64,000 bases of DNA from Actinomycetota bacterium. Its GTDB lineage: Bacteria; Actinomycetota; Acidimicrobiia; IMCC26256; PALSA-555. A program made the translations under genes and the position numbers. The notes beneath the pieces are model-generated. The model made no database searches. It worked only from the letters and a program-made list of their open reading frames with translations, and had not been told where the DNA came from. Numbering within the stretch: the stretch's first letter is position 1; each line of letters begins with the position of its first letter. The DNA is taken from the NCBI GenBank assembly GCA_003140175.1, contig PLJD01000007.1, positions 26,889-90,888 of the forward strand. The letters are read 5' to 3'. Positions 27,971 through 37,242 of the stretch are shown one piece after another.

Positions 27971-28747
27971 CTACGCCCGCAGCGCGCCCGGCTCCTCCAG
28001 CCAATGGTTGAGCGCCACCGTCCGCGCGTTGCGACACATCAAGACGTGCTCGATGGCCCGACGGATGCGACGCTGCTGTCCCGCGGTGCTCGCCACCTGA
28101 CGGAGAAGGAAGTCGGCCATCCGGCCGTGGTCCTCCTCGGCGTAGGCGTGCACCTTGAAGTTCTCGACCTCGATGTCGTAGTGCTGGCGCATGCCCTCGT
28201 ACATCATCTTGGCGTAGTTCGTGGACGCCGCGAACCGCTCCCCGGCCCAGCCGAACGCGGCGAGGCCCTCCTCGTACGAGCGTCGCATGTAGTAGAGGGT
28301 CGTGAACACCGACCCGACGCTCTCGGGCATCGCCCGGTACGAGGCCAGCTCGTCGTCGGTGATCCCGAGCTGGCGGGCCCAGGTGACCTTCATGTCGACG
28401 TGGTTGTGGTCGCCGGTGTAGCCGGTCTCGTCGGCGAGGTTCTGGAGCCAGTGGGCGAAATGCTGGCTGGAGCCGAGCTGGAGGGAATCGGCGTCGGGAG
28501 CGAGGCTCACGATGGTCCCGAACTCGGTCGTGTACCACTTGCCGAGGAAGTAGTACTCCTTCGCGAGCCGCCCCAGGAGCTCGAGGGACAGGGTGCCGTC
28601 GGCGACGCGTTCCCACACCAGGTTCTTCTCGGTGGCGACCTCGGCCTGGAGCGCTTCGAGTGACGACATGAACTCGTCGACGCCCAGCGCCGGGCCGTTC
28701 TCGGCGTCGGCGCCCCGAATGTCTCGGAACTCACGGTGCTCGGACAC
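27971..28747 (-). CDS. Haem-oxygenase-like diiron oxidase candidate
   Basis: 258 residues from the GTG at 28747, chosen because GGGAGGG lies just upstream; the track starts 16 codons earlier. The all-helical sequence resembles the TenA/PqqC/UndA superfamily. Possible metal ligands are Glu in KEYYFLGKWYTTEFG, E107 and H114/H116 in DETGYTGDHNH, E184, and the cluster H200-x3-E204-x2-H207 (FKVHAYAEEDHG). This cluster matches the H-x3-D-x2-H motif of haem-oxygenase-like diiron oxidases, with Glu for Asp. Next to an acyl-CoA ligase, oxidation of a carboxylic acid or its CoA ester is plausible but inferred. Confidence 0.65.
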   Translation of the reverse strand: MSEHREFRDIRGADAENGPALGVDEFMSSLEALQAEVATEKNLVWERVADGTLSLELLGRLAKEYYFLGKWYTTEFGTIVSLAPDADSLQLGSSQHFAHWLQNLADETGYTGDHNHVDMKVTWARQLGITDDELASYRAMPESVGSVFTTLYYMRRSYEEGLAAFGWAGERFAASTNYAKMMYEGMRQHYDIEVENFKVHAYAEEDHGRMADFLLRQVASTAGQQRRIRRAIEHVLMCRNARTVALNHWLEEPGALRA

Positions 28748-28804
28748 GGGCCCTCCCTCGATCCCGACCAGGCCCGGTCGGGCGCTCCTCGGCAACGTCG
28801 GGTT

Positions 28805-28830
28805 TAGGATAGACGTGACACCGGCGTCAG
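28805..28830. promoter_or_regulatory. Divergent promoter with TAGGAT and TGAC palindrome
   Basis: TAGGAT at 28805-28810 is followed after 5 bases by TGACACCGGCGTCA (28816-28829), which has one mismatch in 7-bp arms. It lies between the oxidase/ligase operon (minus) and the hydantoinase operon (plus), 29 bases before the HyuB start. The match in order and sequence to the 23147-23170 element suggests the same regulator binds both. Confidence 0.55.
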
Positions 28831-28857
28831 GTTCTGGGCCGGCCCGGGAGGAGCGCG

Positions 28858-30669
28858 ATGAACGTCGATCTGGTGCAGCTGGCAGGCAGCCGGGGTCGGC
28901 TCAGTGGGACGTCGGTCGACCCGGTCACCGCCGAGGTTGTGCGGGGCGCCATGGAGACCATCTGCTTCGAGATGGCGACCTACGTGTCGCGCACCGCGAC
29001 GACCCCGATCCTGAACCAGAGCAACGAGCGCAACGCCACGGTCTTGGACGCCCGGGGCCGCCTCGCCGCCTTGTCGGTCGGGATCCCCCAGTTCATGCTC
29101 ACCTCGACGCTGCCGGTCCGGTTCGCCCTCGAGTTCCTCGGCGTCGACGAGTTCCGGGAGGGCGACGTCTTCGCCGCCAACGACCCGTACCACGGCGGCG
29201 GGCATCTGCCCGACTACAACGTCTTTGCGCCGGTGTTTGCCGACGACGGCCACGGCGGGCGCCGGATGGTGCTGATCGCGAGCATCCAGTGCCACCACGG
29301 CGACACCGGCGGCGGCGTCCCGGGCGGGTACAACGTGACCGCGGGTGACATCTGGGGTGAAGGAGTGCGCTGGCCGGTCGTGAAGGTTCTCGACCGGGGC
29401 GTCGAGCGTCGCGACGTGCTCTACGCGTTGCAGACCAACAACCGGATCCCCGACTACATCGGTGACCTGCGAGCCCAGATCGGCGCCGCGCAGCTGGGCG
29501 CGAAGCGCCTGGGCGAGATCATGGACCGCTTCGGCGTGTCCGCCGTGGAGGCCAGCGTCGACGTGATGATCGACTACGCAGCCAAGCGGTTCCGCGAGGA
29601 GGTCACGCTGTGGCCCGACGGGGTGTACGAGGCCGACGCGTACGTCGACCACGACCCGCTCGGCCACCCCGACATCCACCTCCACGTCAAGATCACGGTC
29701 AGCGGCGAGCACCTCACCATCGACTACACGGGGAGCGACACCCGCCAGGAGATCCAGGCCTGGTCGACCTACGGCAACACCCGCGGGTACACGGTGGCGC
29801 AGATCGCCGCGATGATGGATCCCGAGATCCCCAAGAACGAGGGGTTCTTCGACCAGATGGAGCTGGTCGTGCCCCAGGGCTGCGTGCTGAACCCGCATCC
29901 CGGCAAGCCGGTGAGCGCCGGGACCCACCATCCGGGCGCCGACGTGGGCGAGGTCATCGCGGTGGCGATGCAGAACGTGCTGCCCGACAAGGCGGTCCCC
30001 CAGACCTACAAGACGGGAATTCCGACCATCATCGTGGGGATCGATCCCCGGACCGGTCAGTCCTTCACCGACCATTCGGCGGAGGTGTACGCGGGCTGGT
30101 GCAACGCGGCCCGAGGGATGGACGCCTGGGGTGCCCAGAACGCGTCGTTCGGCAATCTGTGGAAGGCGACCGCGGAGATCAACGAGAGCCTCTTCCCGCA
30201 CGTGCAGTGGTCTCGTGACTACCGCACCGACTCGGGTGGCGCCGGGCAGTGGCGGGGCCTGTGCGGCAGCCACTATGAGAAGGAAGTGCTCGTCGACGCG
30301 AAGGTGTACACCTACGTCGTTGGGATGAAGTACCCGATGCCGGGGATCTGTGGCGGCCAGCCGGGTGCCCCCAACGAGATGGTGATCCGGTACGGCTCCG
30401 ACGACCCGTACCCGGTGCGCCACACCGCCGACTGGGTTCCCCTCGGCGCCGGCCAGCGGGTCATGTACGACTACGGCGGCGGCGGCGGGTGGGGCGACCC
30501 GCTCGAGCGCGACCCGCAGGCGGTCCTCGACGACGTGCTCGACGAGTACGTGAGCGTCGAGGGCGCGACCCGCGACTACGGGGTCGTGCTGAGCGGATCG
30601 CTCGAGGATCTCACCTTGGCGGTCGACGAGGACGCCACGGCGAGCACGCGCGTCTCGCGACGCGCCTGA
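28858..30669 (+). CDS. hyuB: Hydantoinase B / oxoprolinase family subunit
   Basis: 603 residues, with GGGAGGAG upstream. It matches the HyuB family (also acetone and acetophenone carboxylase subunits): DPVTAEVVRGAMETICFEMA at the start, NDPYHGGGHLPDYNVFAPVF, and the C-terminal GGGGGWGDPLERDP. HyuB works with HyuA in ATP-dependent amide or lactam hydrolysis, or ketone carboxylation. There is no third carboxylase subunit here. The gene is under the 28.8 kb divergent promoter. The symbol refers to the family, not a proven substrate. Confidence 0.85.
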   Translation: MNVDLVQLAGSRGRLSGTSVDPVTAEVVRGAMETICFEMATYVSRTATTPILNQSNERNATVLDARGRLAALSVGIPQFMLTSTLPVRFALEFLGVDEFREGDVFAANDPYHGGGHLPDYNVFAPVFADDGHGGRRMVLIASIQCHHGDTGGGVPGGYNVTAGDIWGEGVRWPVVKVLDRGVERRDVLYALQTNNRIPDYIGDLRAQIGAAQLGAKRLGEIMDRFGVSAVEASVDVMIDYAAKRFREEVTLWPDGVYEADAYVDHDPLGHPDIHLHVKITVSGEHLTIDYTGSDTRQEIQAWSTYGNTRGYTVAQIAAMMDPEIPKNEGFFDQMELVVPQGCVLNPHPGKPVSAGTHHPGADVGEVIAVAMQNVLPDKAVPQTYKTGIPTIIVGIDPRTGQSFTDHSAEVYAGWCNAARGMDAWGAQNASFGNLWKATAEINESLFPHVQWSRDYRTDSGGAGQWRGLCGSHYEKEVLVDAKVYTYVVGMKYPMPGICGGQPGAPNEMVIRYGSDDPYPVRHTADWVPLGAGQRVMYDYGGGGGWGDPLERDPQAVLDDVLDEYVSVEGATRDYGVVLSGSLEDLTLAVDEDATASTRVSRRA

Positions 30670-30695
30670 CCCAACCCGGATCTCCGCTCCACACG

Positions 30696-32756
30696 ATGGG
30701 CTATCGACTCGGCGTCGACGTCGGCGGCACGTTCACCGACCTGCTCTGCATCACCCCGACCGGGGACGTCGTGTTGGACAAGACGCCGACGACACCCGAG
30801 GACCAGTCGGGTGGCGTGATGAACGGCCTCGCGCAGCTCGCGGACCGGTTCGGGATCACCGTCGGTGAGCTCTGCGGCGAGCTCGACATTCTCGTGCACG
30901 GCACCACCACCGCCGACAACACGATGATCGAGATGAACGGCGCACCCACCGGCCTGCTGGTGACGGAGGGTCACCGCGACGAGATCGAGATGCGTCGGGT
31001 CCACAAGGAGCAGATCTGGGATCCCTCCTACCCCGCGCCGACCCCCATCGCGCGCCGGCGGGCCCGGATCCCGATCTCGGAGCGGATGAACTATCGCGGC
31101 GAGGTGCTCCTCGAGCTCGACGAGGAGGCCGTCCGGCGAGGAGTGCGTCGGCTGCAGGCCCTCGGCGTTCGATCGATCGCGATCATGTTCTTGTTCTCGT
31201 TCGTGAACCCAGCCCATGAGCGCCGAGCGGCCGAGCTCGTGCGCGAGGAGTTCCCCGACGTGGAGCACGTGTCGCTCTCCCACGAGGTCATGGCTCGAGG
31301 CCCGGAGTTCGAGCGGGTCTCCACGACGCTCGTCAACGCCTACGTCGCGCCCCGCATCGCCAGCTACGTGGAGAGCCTCCAGAGCAAGCTGCGCGCCGCG
31401 GGCTACGGCGGGTCCCTGCTGATCATGCAGGCCACCGGGGGGGTGATGCCCCCCGAGTACGTCTCCCGGCGGGCGGTCTCGCTGCTGGCGTCGGGTCCGA
31501 CCGGGGGCGTCATGGGCGCGACGCTCGCCGCCCACAACGTCGGCGTCCACGACTTCGTCGCGGTCGACATGGGCGGGACGAGCTTCGACGTGTGCCTGGT
31601 GCGCGGCGGCCAGCCGGAGATCAAGACCGACTGGAACTGGCGGTACCGCTACTACCTGGGCTTGCCGATGGTGGACGTGCAGAGCGTCGGCGCCGGAGGT
31701 GGCTCCATCGCCCGGGTGCGCCAAGGCGCGCTGCTCGTCGGGCCCGACAGCGCCGGGTCCGCGCCCGGGCCGGTCTGCTACGGGCGGGGTGGGCAGCGAG
31801 CGACGGTGACCGACGCCGACGCGATGCTCGGCTACCTGCCCGCGTCGGGCTTCGCGGGCGGGCGGATGCGCCTCGACCTCGACGCGGCCCGCCAGGCCAT
31901 CGTCCGCGACGTGGCGGAGCCCCTCGCGGTCGACCCGGTCGACGCCGCGTGGGGCATCGAACGAATCGTGAACGCGAACATGGCGAACTCCACCCGGCGG
32001 GTCCTGGCGTCGCACGGCGCCGACCCCCGGACCTTGCAGATGATCGCCTACGGCGGCAACGGCCCGGTCCACGCCTGGGCGATCGCCACCGAGCTTGGCA
32101 TCGAGCGGGTGTTGGTCCCGAAGGCCGCGCCGGCCTTCTCGGCGCTCGGCGTGCTCGTCGCCGACTACGTGGTCGACCTGGTGCGGGCCTACGTCGTGCC
32201 GCTCTCCCAGGTCGAGCTCGAACGGGTCCGGTCGCTGATGAGCGAGCTGCGCGAGGAGGCCGCCACGGAGCTCGCGCCGACCGGCCTGCGCGACGACGAC
32301 GTCGAGCTCGAGCTGTTCGCCCAGATGGCGTACCCGGGTCAGAACTTCGACATGAGTGTCCCGGTCCCGGAGGCCGAGACGCTCGGCGACGCGGGACTCC
32401 TCGACCTCGCCGAGCGCTTCCACGACCAGCACGAGCGGGACCGCGGCTTCTCGTTCCGCAACCAGCAGCCGACCCTGCGGGGGATGCGGCTCGTCGCCCG
32501 CGGCCGCACCCCCAAGCCGGACCACCTCGGGGAGGTGGGGAAACTGGCCCTCGCCGAGTCGGCCCGCCACGGCACCCGTCCCGCCCATTTCGGGCACGGG
32601 TTCGTCGACGCCGCCGTCTACGACGGCGCCGCCCTCGGGGTCGGTGCCGAGGTGCACGGGCCGGCGCTGGTGGAGGAGCCCTTCACGGTCGTCGTCGTGC
32701 CCCCGGGCGCGCACGCCCGGATCGACGACGAGGGCAACTACGAACTCGAGCTCTGA
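30696..32756 (+). CDS. hyuA: Hydantoinase A family ATPase subunit
   Basis: 686 residues from the ATG at 30696. The actin-like ATPase domain starts MGYRLGVDVGGTFTDLLCI, a phosphate-1 loop; later VDMGGTSFDVCLV and MIAYGGNGPVHAWAIATELG are typical. Together with HyuB it forms the ATP-dependent core. The two genes are 26 bases apart. The dehydrogenase genes downstream suggest that an alcohol or ring is oxidised in the same pathway. Confidence 0.88.
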   Translation: MGYRLGVDVGGTFTDLLCITPTGDVVLDKTPTTPEDQSGGVMNGLAQLADRFGITVGELCGELDILVHGTTTADNTMIEMNGAPTGLLVTEGHRDEIEMRRVHKEQIWDPSYPAPTPIARRRARIPISERMNYRGEVLLELDEEAVRRGVRRLQALGVRSIAIMFLFSFVNPAHERRAAELVREEFPDVEHVSLSHEVMARGPEFERVSTTLVNAYVAPRIASYVESLQSKLRAAGYGGSLLIMQATGGVMPPEYVSRRAVSLLASGPTGGVMGATLAAHNVGVHDFVAVDMGGTSFDVCLVRGGQPEIKTDWNWRYRYYLGLPMVDVQSVGAGGGSIARVRQGALLVGPDSAGSAPGPVCYGRGGQRATVTDADAMLGYLPASGFAGGRMRLDLDAARQAIVRDVAEPLAVDPVDAAWGIERIVNANMANSTRRVLASHGADPRTLQMIAYGGNGPVHAWAIATELGIERVLVPKAAPAFSALGVLVADYVVDLVRAYVVPLSQVELERVRSLMSELREEAATELAPTGLRDDDVELELFAQMAYPGQNFDMSVPVPEAETLGDAGLLDLAERFHDQHERDRGFSFRNQQPTLRGMRLVARGRTPKPDHLGEVGKLALAESARHGTRPAHFGHGFVDAAVYDGAALGVGAEVHGPALVEEPFTVVVVPPGAHARIDDEGNYELEL

Positions 32757-32757
32757 G

Positions 32758-33336
32758 GTGGCGGCGTCCGGGGGGCGTTTTCTCAGCGCCGAGGAGCACG
32801 CGGTCGTCGCGGCGGCCTGCGCCCGGCTGATCCCGGCCCGCGACCCGCATCCGGGTGGCGCGGCGGTGGGCTGCGCCGACTACATCGATGGGCTGCTCGG
32901 CGCGTTCGGCGTCGAGCCGCCGCGCATCTTCGCCGGTGGGCCGTTCTCGGGGCGCGCCGGGGGTGCGGCCGGGTTCGGCGACTTCCTCCCCCTCAGCCGC
33001 GTCGAGGAGCTGGCGTGGCGGACGCGGATCGAAGGCTCACGGGGGATCGCGGCGCGGGAGTTCAACGGGCCGGTGCGGGGCTGGCAGGAGGAGTACCGGG
33101 CGGGCGTCGCGGCGCTCGGCGCCGATTTCACGACCGTCGACGCCGCCATCCAGGACGCGCGCCTCGACGCGTTCCCCGACTTTCGGGCCGTGCTGTACCG
33201 CCACGCCTGCGAGGGTGCGTACGCCGCGCCGGAGTACGGCGGGAACCGTGACCAGGCGGGCTGGACCGCGATCGGCTTCCCCGGCGACGTGCAGCCCCGC
33301 GGGTACCGCGACATCGAGGTGAGCGGCCGTGCGTGA
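32758..33336 (+). CDS. Gluconate 2-dehydrogenase subunit-3-like protein
   Basis: 192 residues from the GTG just after the HyuA stop; the tracked ORF begins in the wrong place. The sequence FLSAEEHAVVAAACARLIPA, the DYIDGLL segment and the aromatic C-terminus (EYGGNRDQAGWTAIGFPG) fit the small subunit family that partners GMC flavoprotein dehydrogenases. No Tat or Sec signal is obvious, although members are often exported with the large subunit. The GMC gene follows 24 bases downstream. Confidence 0.75.
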   Translation: MAASGGRFLSAEEHAVVAAACARLIPARDPHPGGAAVGCADYIDGLLGAFGVEPPRIFAGGPFSGRAGGAAGFGDFLPLSRVEELAWRTRIEGSRGIAAREFNGPVRGWQEEYRAGVAALGADFTTVDAAIQDARLDAFPDFRAVLYRHACEGAYAAPEYGGNRDQAGWTAIGFPGDVQPRGYRDIEVSGRA

Positions 33337-33360
33337 CGCCGCCGCGGCCGGGCCCGTCGG

Positions 33361-35070
33361 GTGAGCGACGTCGACGCGGTCATCGTCGGGAGCGGACCCG
33401 CCGGCGCCACCGCCGCCGAGGTCCTCACCGGTGCCGGCTGGTCCGTCGTGATGCTCGAGAAGGGCCGGAACCACCTCTTGGCGCTCGACGAGCCGTACGG
33501 GCCGCTCGGCCACGTCTCCAACGACGAGCTGAAGTTCCTGTCGCGTCACTTCCTCGGCCCCGACCCGTTCCTCGAGCCTCGCACGTTTCGCCACCGCGAG
33601 TCCGAGGGGGACCGCATCTTCACCGGTGGCGTGAACAACTTGCCGTCCACGGTCGGTGGCGGCGGCTTCCACGCCGACGGCAAGCTGCCCCGCTTCCGAG
33701 AGGTCGACTTTCACGCCCGCTCGGAGCTCGGCCCGATCGAGGACGCCGACATCGTGGACTGGCCGGTCGGCTACGACGAGCTCGAGCCGTACTACGCGGC
33801 CGCCGAGCGCCTGGTGGGCGTCGCCGGCGACCACACGGCCAACCCGTTCGCGGCGTGGCGTTCGGGGCCGTACCCGATGCCACCCGGGGCCGACATGTAC
33901 TGCGCCGTCCTCACCAGCGAGGCGGCGACGCGCCACGGCTTCCACCCGTACCGGGCGCCGACCGGCGTCAACAGCGTCGAGTACGACGGCCGCCCCGCGT
34001 GCAACAACTGCGGCTTCTGCGCGTTCTTTGGCTGCCCGATCGAAGCCAAGGGTGACCCGGTCGCGCCGCTGCGACGGGCGCTGCAGACCGGACGGCTCGA
34101 GCTGCGCACCGAGTCGTACGTCACCGACGTGCTCATCGAGCCGTCGGGTCGGCGCGCCCGCGGCGTGCGCTACCTCGACGCCGACGGGAGCCCCCACGAG
34201 GTCTCCGCCGGGACGGTCATCTTGGGTGCGGGTGCGTTCGAGACCCCCCGGCTGCTCCTGCGCTCGGGGATCGGGAATCCCGACGTCGTCGGCCGCTACC
34301 TCATGTTCCATTTCCAGACCTATGTGCTGGGGATTTTCCCGTCCCGCCTCCACGGGCACCGGGGCCGCTCGGTCACTCACCTGATGGACGACCCGATCGT
34401 GCCCGACGACCTCGCCGCCGCCGCCGCTCGCGCCGCGGGCCTCCCCTACTTCCGGGGCGGCATCGTCGAGCACGGCAGCGGCTCCCACCCGATCGTCGAG
34501 GCGATCCATCTCCCGCCCGGCGCCGCGCACACGCGGCTGATGCTCGAGTCGCCGATGCGGGACCACATGGTCGCGTTCACGATGCAGGGCGAGGACCTGC
34601 CCCAGTCGACGAACCGGGTCGACCTCGACCCGACGGTGCGCGACGTCTGGGGCGCCCCCGCGGGGCGGGTCACGTTCGCGCCGCACCGCCACGAGGCGGC
34701 GTGCGCGGCGCACTGGGCGCCCCGCCTCGAGGCGGTGCTGCGCGACGCCGGCGCCGACTCGACCTTCTGGGTGACCTCGCCCCCCCTCGAGGACGCGCCG
34801 CGCCGGTTCGGGCGCGACCCGACGCCGATCTCGCGCCACATCATGGGCACCGCGCGCATGGGCACCGACCCGCGGACCAGTGTGTGTGACCCGTGGCAGC
34901 GGGTCCATGACGTGGAGAACGTGCTCATCACCGACTCGTCGGTCTTCCCGACGTCGACCGGCTACGGGCCGACGCTCACCATCGTGGCGCTCGCGCTGCG
35001 GGCCGCTCGAGCCCTCGCCGGACTCGACCCGCTGCGCTCCACGCGACCGCCCGACGCGCCGGGCTCGTAG
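33361..35070 (+). CDS. GMC-family FAD oxidoreductase
   Basis: 569 residues. The FAD-binding start is VIVGSGPAGATAAEVL. A Cys motif CNNCGFCAFFGCPIEAK occurs near residue 215, as in gluconate/sorbitol dehydrogenase large subunits. The catalytic His is in RHIMGTARMG. The last motif reads STGYGPTLTIVALALR, with Gly where most GMC enzymes have Asn or His, so the second catalytic residue may be lost or displaced. It probably oxidises an alcohol and passes electrons through the small subunit. It ends the hydantoinase operon. Confidence 0.8.
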   Translation: MSDVDAVIVGSGPAGATAAEVLTGAGWSVVMLEKGRNHLLALDEPYGPLGHVSNDELKFLSRHFLGPDPFLEPRTFRHRESEGDRIFTGGVNNLPSTVGGGGFHADGKLPRFREVDFHARSELGPIEDADIVDWPVGYDELEPYYAAAERLVGVAGDHTANPFAAWRSGPYPMPPGADMYCAVLTSEAATRHGFHPYRAPTGVNSVEYDGRPACNNCGFCAFFGCPIEAKGDPVAPLRRALQTGRLELRTESYVTDVLIEPSGRRARGVRYLDADGSPHEVSAGTVILGAGAFETPRLLLRSGIGNPDVVGRYLMFHFQTYVLGIFPSRLHGHRGRSVTHLMDDPIVPDDLAAAAARAAGLPYFRGGIVEHGSGSHPIVEAIHLPPGAAHTRLMLESPMRDHMVAFTMQGEDLPQSTNRVDLDPTVRDVWGAPAGRVTFAPHRHEAACAAHWAPRLEAVLRDAGADSTFWVTSPPLEDAPRRFGRDPTPISRHIMGTARMGTDPRTSVCDPWQRVHDVENVLITDSSVFPTSTGYGPTLTIVALALRAARALAGLDPLRSTRPPDAPGS

Positions 35071-35291
35071 CCGGTCGGCTTCCCAAGGCCGGGTGCGCTC
35101 GGCGGACGGCGGGGACGCCCCTCGGGCCATCGGGATCCGGCACCCCCGTCCGGCCAACGTCCGTCCCGCTCCTGACCCTGGCGCGGCACCGCGAGGCGGT
35201 GCGGCGGGGACATTTGGTGGGCCCCCGCGTGGTGCCGGGGCGGTCGAAGTCCGTAGGGTGTCGGCTTCGGGCCGGTTGGTTGGAGGTGGCG

Positions 35292-36215
35292 ATGATCGAG
35301 GCGCGTGGGCTCACCAAGCGCTACGGGTCGACGGTGGCGGTCCAGGACCTGAGCTTCGAGGTCCAGCCGGGCCGGGTGACCGGCTTCCTGGGACCGAATG
35401 GCGCCGGGAAGACGACGACGATGCGCCTCGCGCTCGGGCTCGACCACCCCAGCGCCGGGTCGATCACCGTGAACGGCCGACGCTTCGGCGACGTTCGCTT
35501 CCCCCTCCACGAGGTCGGCGCGCTCCTCGACGCCAAGTCCGTCCACGAAGGCCGCCGAGCCGTGGACCATCTGTGGTGCCTCGCCCAGAGCAACGGCATC
35601 TCCCGGGCCCGCGTGCGCGAGGTGATCGAGGCGGTCGGGTTGTCCAGCGTGGCTCGCAAGCGGGTGGGGACGTTCTCGCTGGGGATGAGTCAGCGGCTCG
35701 GCATCGCGGCTGCGCTGCTCGGCGACCCGCCCACGCTGCTGTTCGATGAGCCGGTGAACGGGCTGGATCCCGAGGGGATCGTGTGGATCCGCGAGCTCTT
35801 TCAGCGGCTAGCCGGCGAGGGGCGCACGGTGTTCGTGTCGAGCCACCTCATGAGTGAGATGGCAATCACCGCCGAGCACCTCATCGTGATCGGACGGGGG
35901 CGTCTCATCGCCGACGGTCCGATCCATGAGCTCACGAGCAAGACCGGCGGCCACGTCCAAGTCCGGTCACCGCACGCCGACCAGCTCACCACGCTGCTCG
36001 GCGAGCACGGGGCGCAGGTCGAACGCCAAAACGACGGCTCGCTCGCCGTGCGCGGCCTCGACGCCCCCGCCATCGGTGATCTGGCCGCCGAGCACCAGCT
36101 CGCCTTGCACGAGTTGACCCCCGAGCAGGCGTCGCTCGAGGAGACGTTCTTCGAGCTGACGAATGACACCGTCGAGTACCGCGCCGAACCCGCCGTGCCG
36201 ACCCCAGGAGCGTGA
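35292..36215 (+). CDS. ABC exporter ATP-binding protein
   Basis: 307 residues from the ATG at 35292. Walker A GPNGAGKTTTMRLALGL, signature FSLGMSQRLGIAAALL, Walker B TLLFDEPVNGLDPEG. The C-terminal half is the regulatory domain common to bacitracin- or gliding-type exporters (BcrA/GldA-like). Upstream, TAGGGT near 35254 may be a -10 box. The permease gene overlaps by 4 bases. Substrate unknown. Confidence 0.85.
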   Translation: MIEARGLTKRYGSTVAVQDLSFEVQPGRVTGFLGPNGAGKTTTMRLALGLDHPSAGSITVNGRRFGDVRFPLHEVGALLDAKSVHEGRRAVDHLWCLAQSNGISRARVREVIEAVGLSSVARKRVGTFSLGMSQRLGIAAALLGDPPTLLFDEPVNGLDPEGIVWIRELFQRLAGEGRTVFVSSHLMSEMAITAEHLIVIGRGRLIADGPIHELTSKTGGHVQVRSPHADQLTTLLGEHGAQVERQNDGSLAVRGLDAPAIGDLAAEHQLALHELTPEQASLEETFFELTNDTVEYRAEPAVPTPGA

Positions 36216-37087
36216 GTCCCGTGGCGACGACTGTCGAGGCCAAGCCGCCCACTCCCCGCGACGCGCCCCACCCGAGCGCCGCCGCCGAGCTGCGGGCGGT
36301 GGTGGGCTCCGAGGCCACCAAGATCCGCTCGGTTCGCTCGACGATGTGGACGCTCCTCGTGGCGATCGCCGCCACCGCGGGGATCGGGTCGCTGATCTGT
36401 CTGGCCCGGGTGAGTCGCTGGGACCAGTTCGGACCACGCGAGAAGCAGATGTTCGACGCGACCATGTTCAGCCTCCGGGGCGTCTTCCTCGCCCAGCTGG
36501 CGATCGGGGTCCTCGGCGTGTTGGTCATCAGCTCGGAGTACAGCACCGGGATGATCCGCACCACGCTGGCCGCGGTTCCCCAGCGTCGCATCCTCCTAGT
36601 CGCCAAGGTCATCGTGTTCGCGGTCGTCGCCTTCGTCGTCGCGCTGGTGGGATGCTTCGGCGCCTTTTGGGCCGGGCAGGCGATCCTGGCGGGCAAGACC
36701 TTCGTGACCGCCTCCGGCGCGACCATCCCGGCGGGGGTCTCGATCAGTTACCCGGGTGCGCTGCGAGCCGTCCTCGGTGGCGCGGTCTACTTGACCGCGA
36801 TCGGCCTGCTGGGCCTCGCCCTGGGCGTGCTGTTGCGCCGCACCGCAGGTGCCATCGCGACCCTGTTCGGCTTGGTGCTCGTCCTCCCCGCGCTCGTCAG
36901 CGCGCTGCCGTCCCCGTGGAACACCGACGTCACCAAGTACCTGCCCAGCGACACCGGCATGGCCCTCTTCTCGGTGAAACACACCAGCGACCACCTGCAC
37001 CCCGGGGCGGCGCTGGCCGTCCTGGTCGCCTACGTCGTGGCGGGGCTCGTCGTCGCGGGCGTGGCACTCGTCCGCCGGGACGCCTGA
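36212..37087 (+). CDS. ABC exporter permease
   Basis: 291 residues with a GTG start and a disordered first 25 residues, then about six transmembrane helices (MWTLLVAIAATAGIGSLICL, GVFLAQLAIGVLGVLVI, IVFAVVAFVVALVGCFGAFW and others). The EYSTGMIRTTLAAVPQR segment between helices is typical of ABC-2 exporter permeases. It pairs with the preceding ATPase. Confidence 0.85.
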   Translation: MSPVATTVEAKPPTPRDAPHPSAAAELRAVVGSEATKIRSVRSTMWTLLVAIAATAGIGSLICLARVSRWDQFGPREKQMFDATMFSLRGVFLAQLAIGVLGVLVISSEYSTGMIRTTLAAVPQRRILLVAKVIVFAVVAFVVALVGCFGAFWAGQAILAGKTFVTASGATIPAGVSISYPGALRAVLGGAVYLTAIGLLGLALGVLLRRTAGAIATLFGLVLVLPALVSALPSPWNTDVTKYLPSDTGMALFSVKHTSDHLHPGAALAVLVAYVVAGLVVAGVALVRRDA

Positions 37088-37242
37088 CGCCCGAGGGGCC
37101 CGGAATCCGGCCGGGGGGTGAAGATCTAGCCTCCGGAGGCGCCGAGCGGCGAAGGATCCGCGATACTGGTGCCGCGGGTGGCGGCTCGCTCCGCAGAGCG
37201 CCGCTGCCGCGGAAGAAGTCAACTTGGGGAGGTGTGCGGGAA

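Noticed and set aside
30576-32714. 712-residue minus ORF
   Set aside because: Antisense shadow of HyuA, rich in Arg/His/Gly with no recognisable domain.
33037-35157. 706-residue minus ORF
   Set aside because: Shadow of the GMC oxidoreductase gene.
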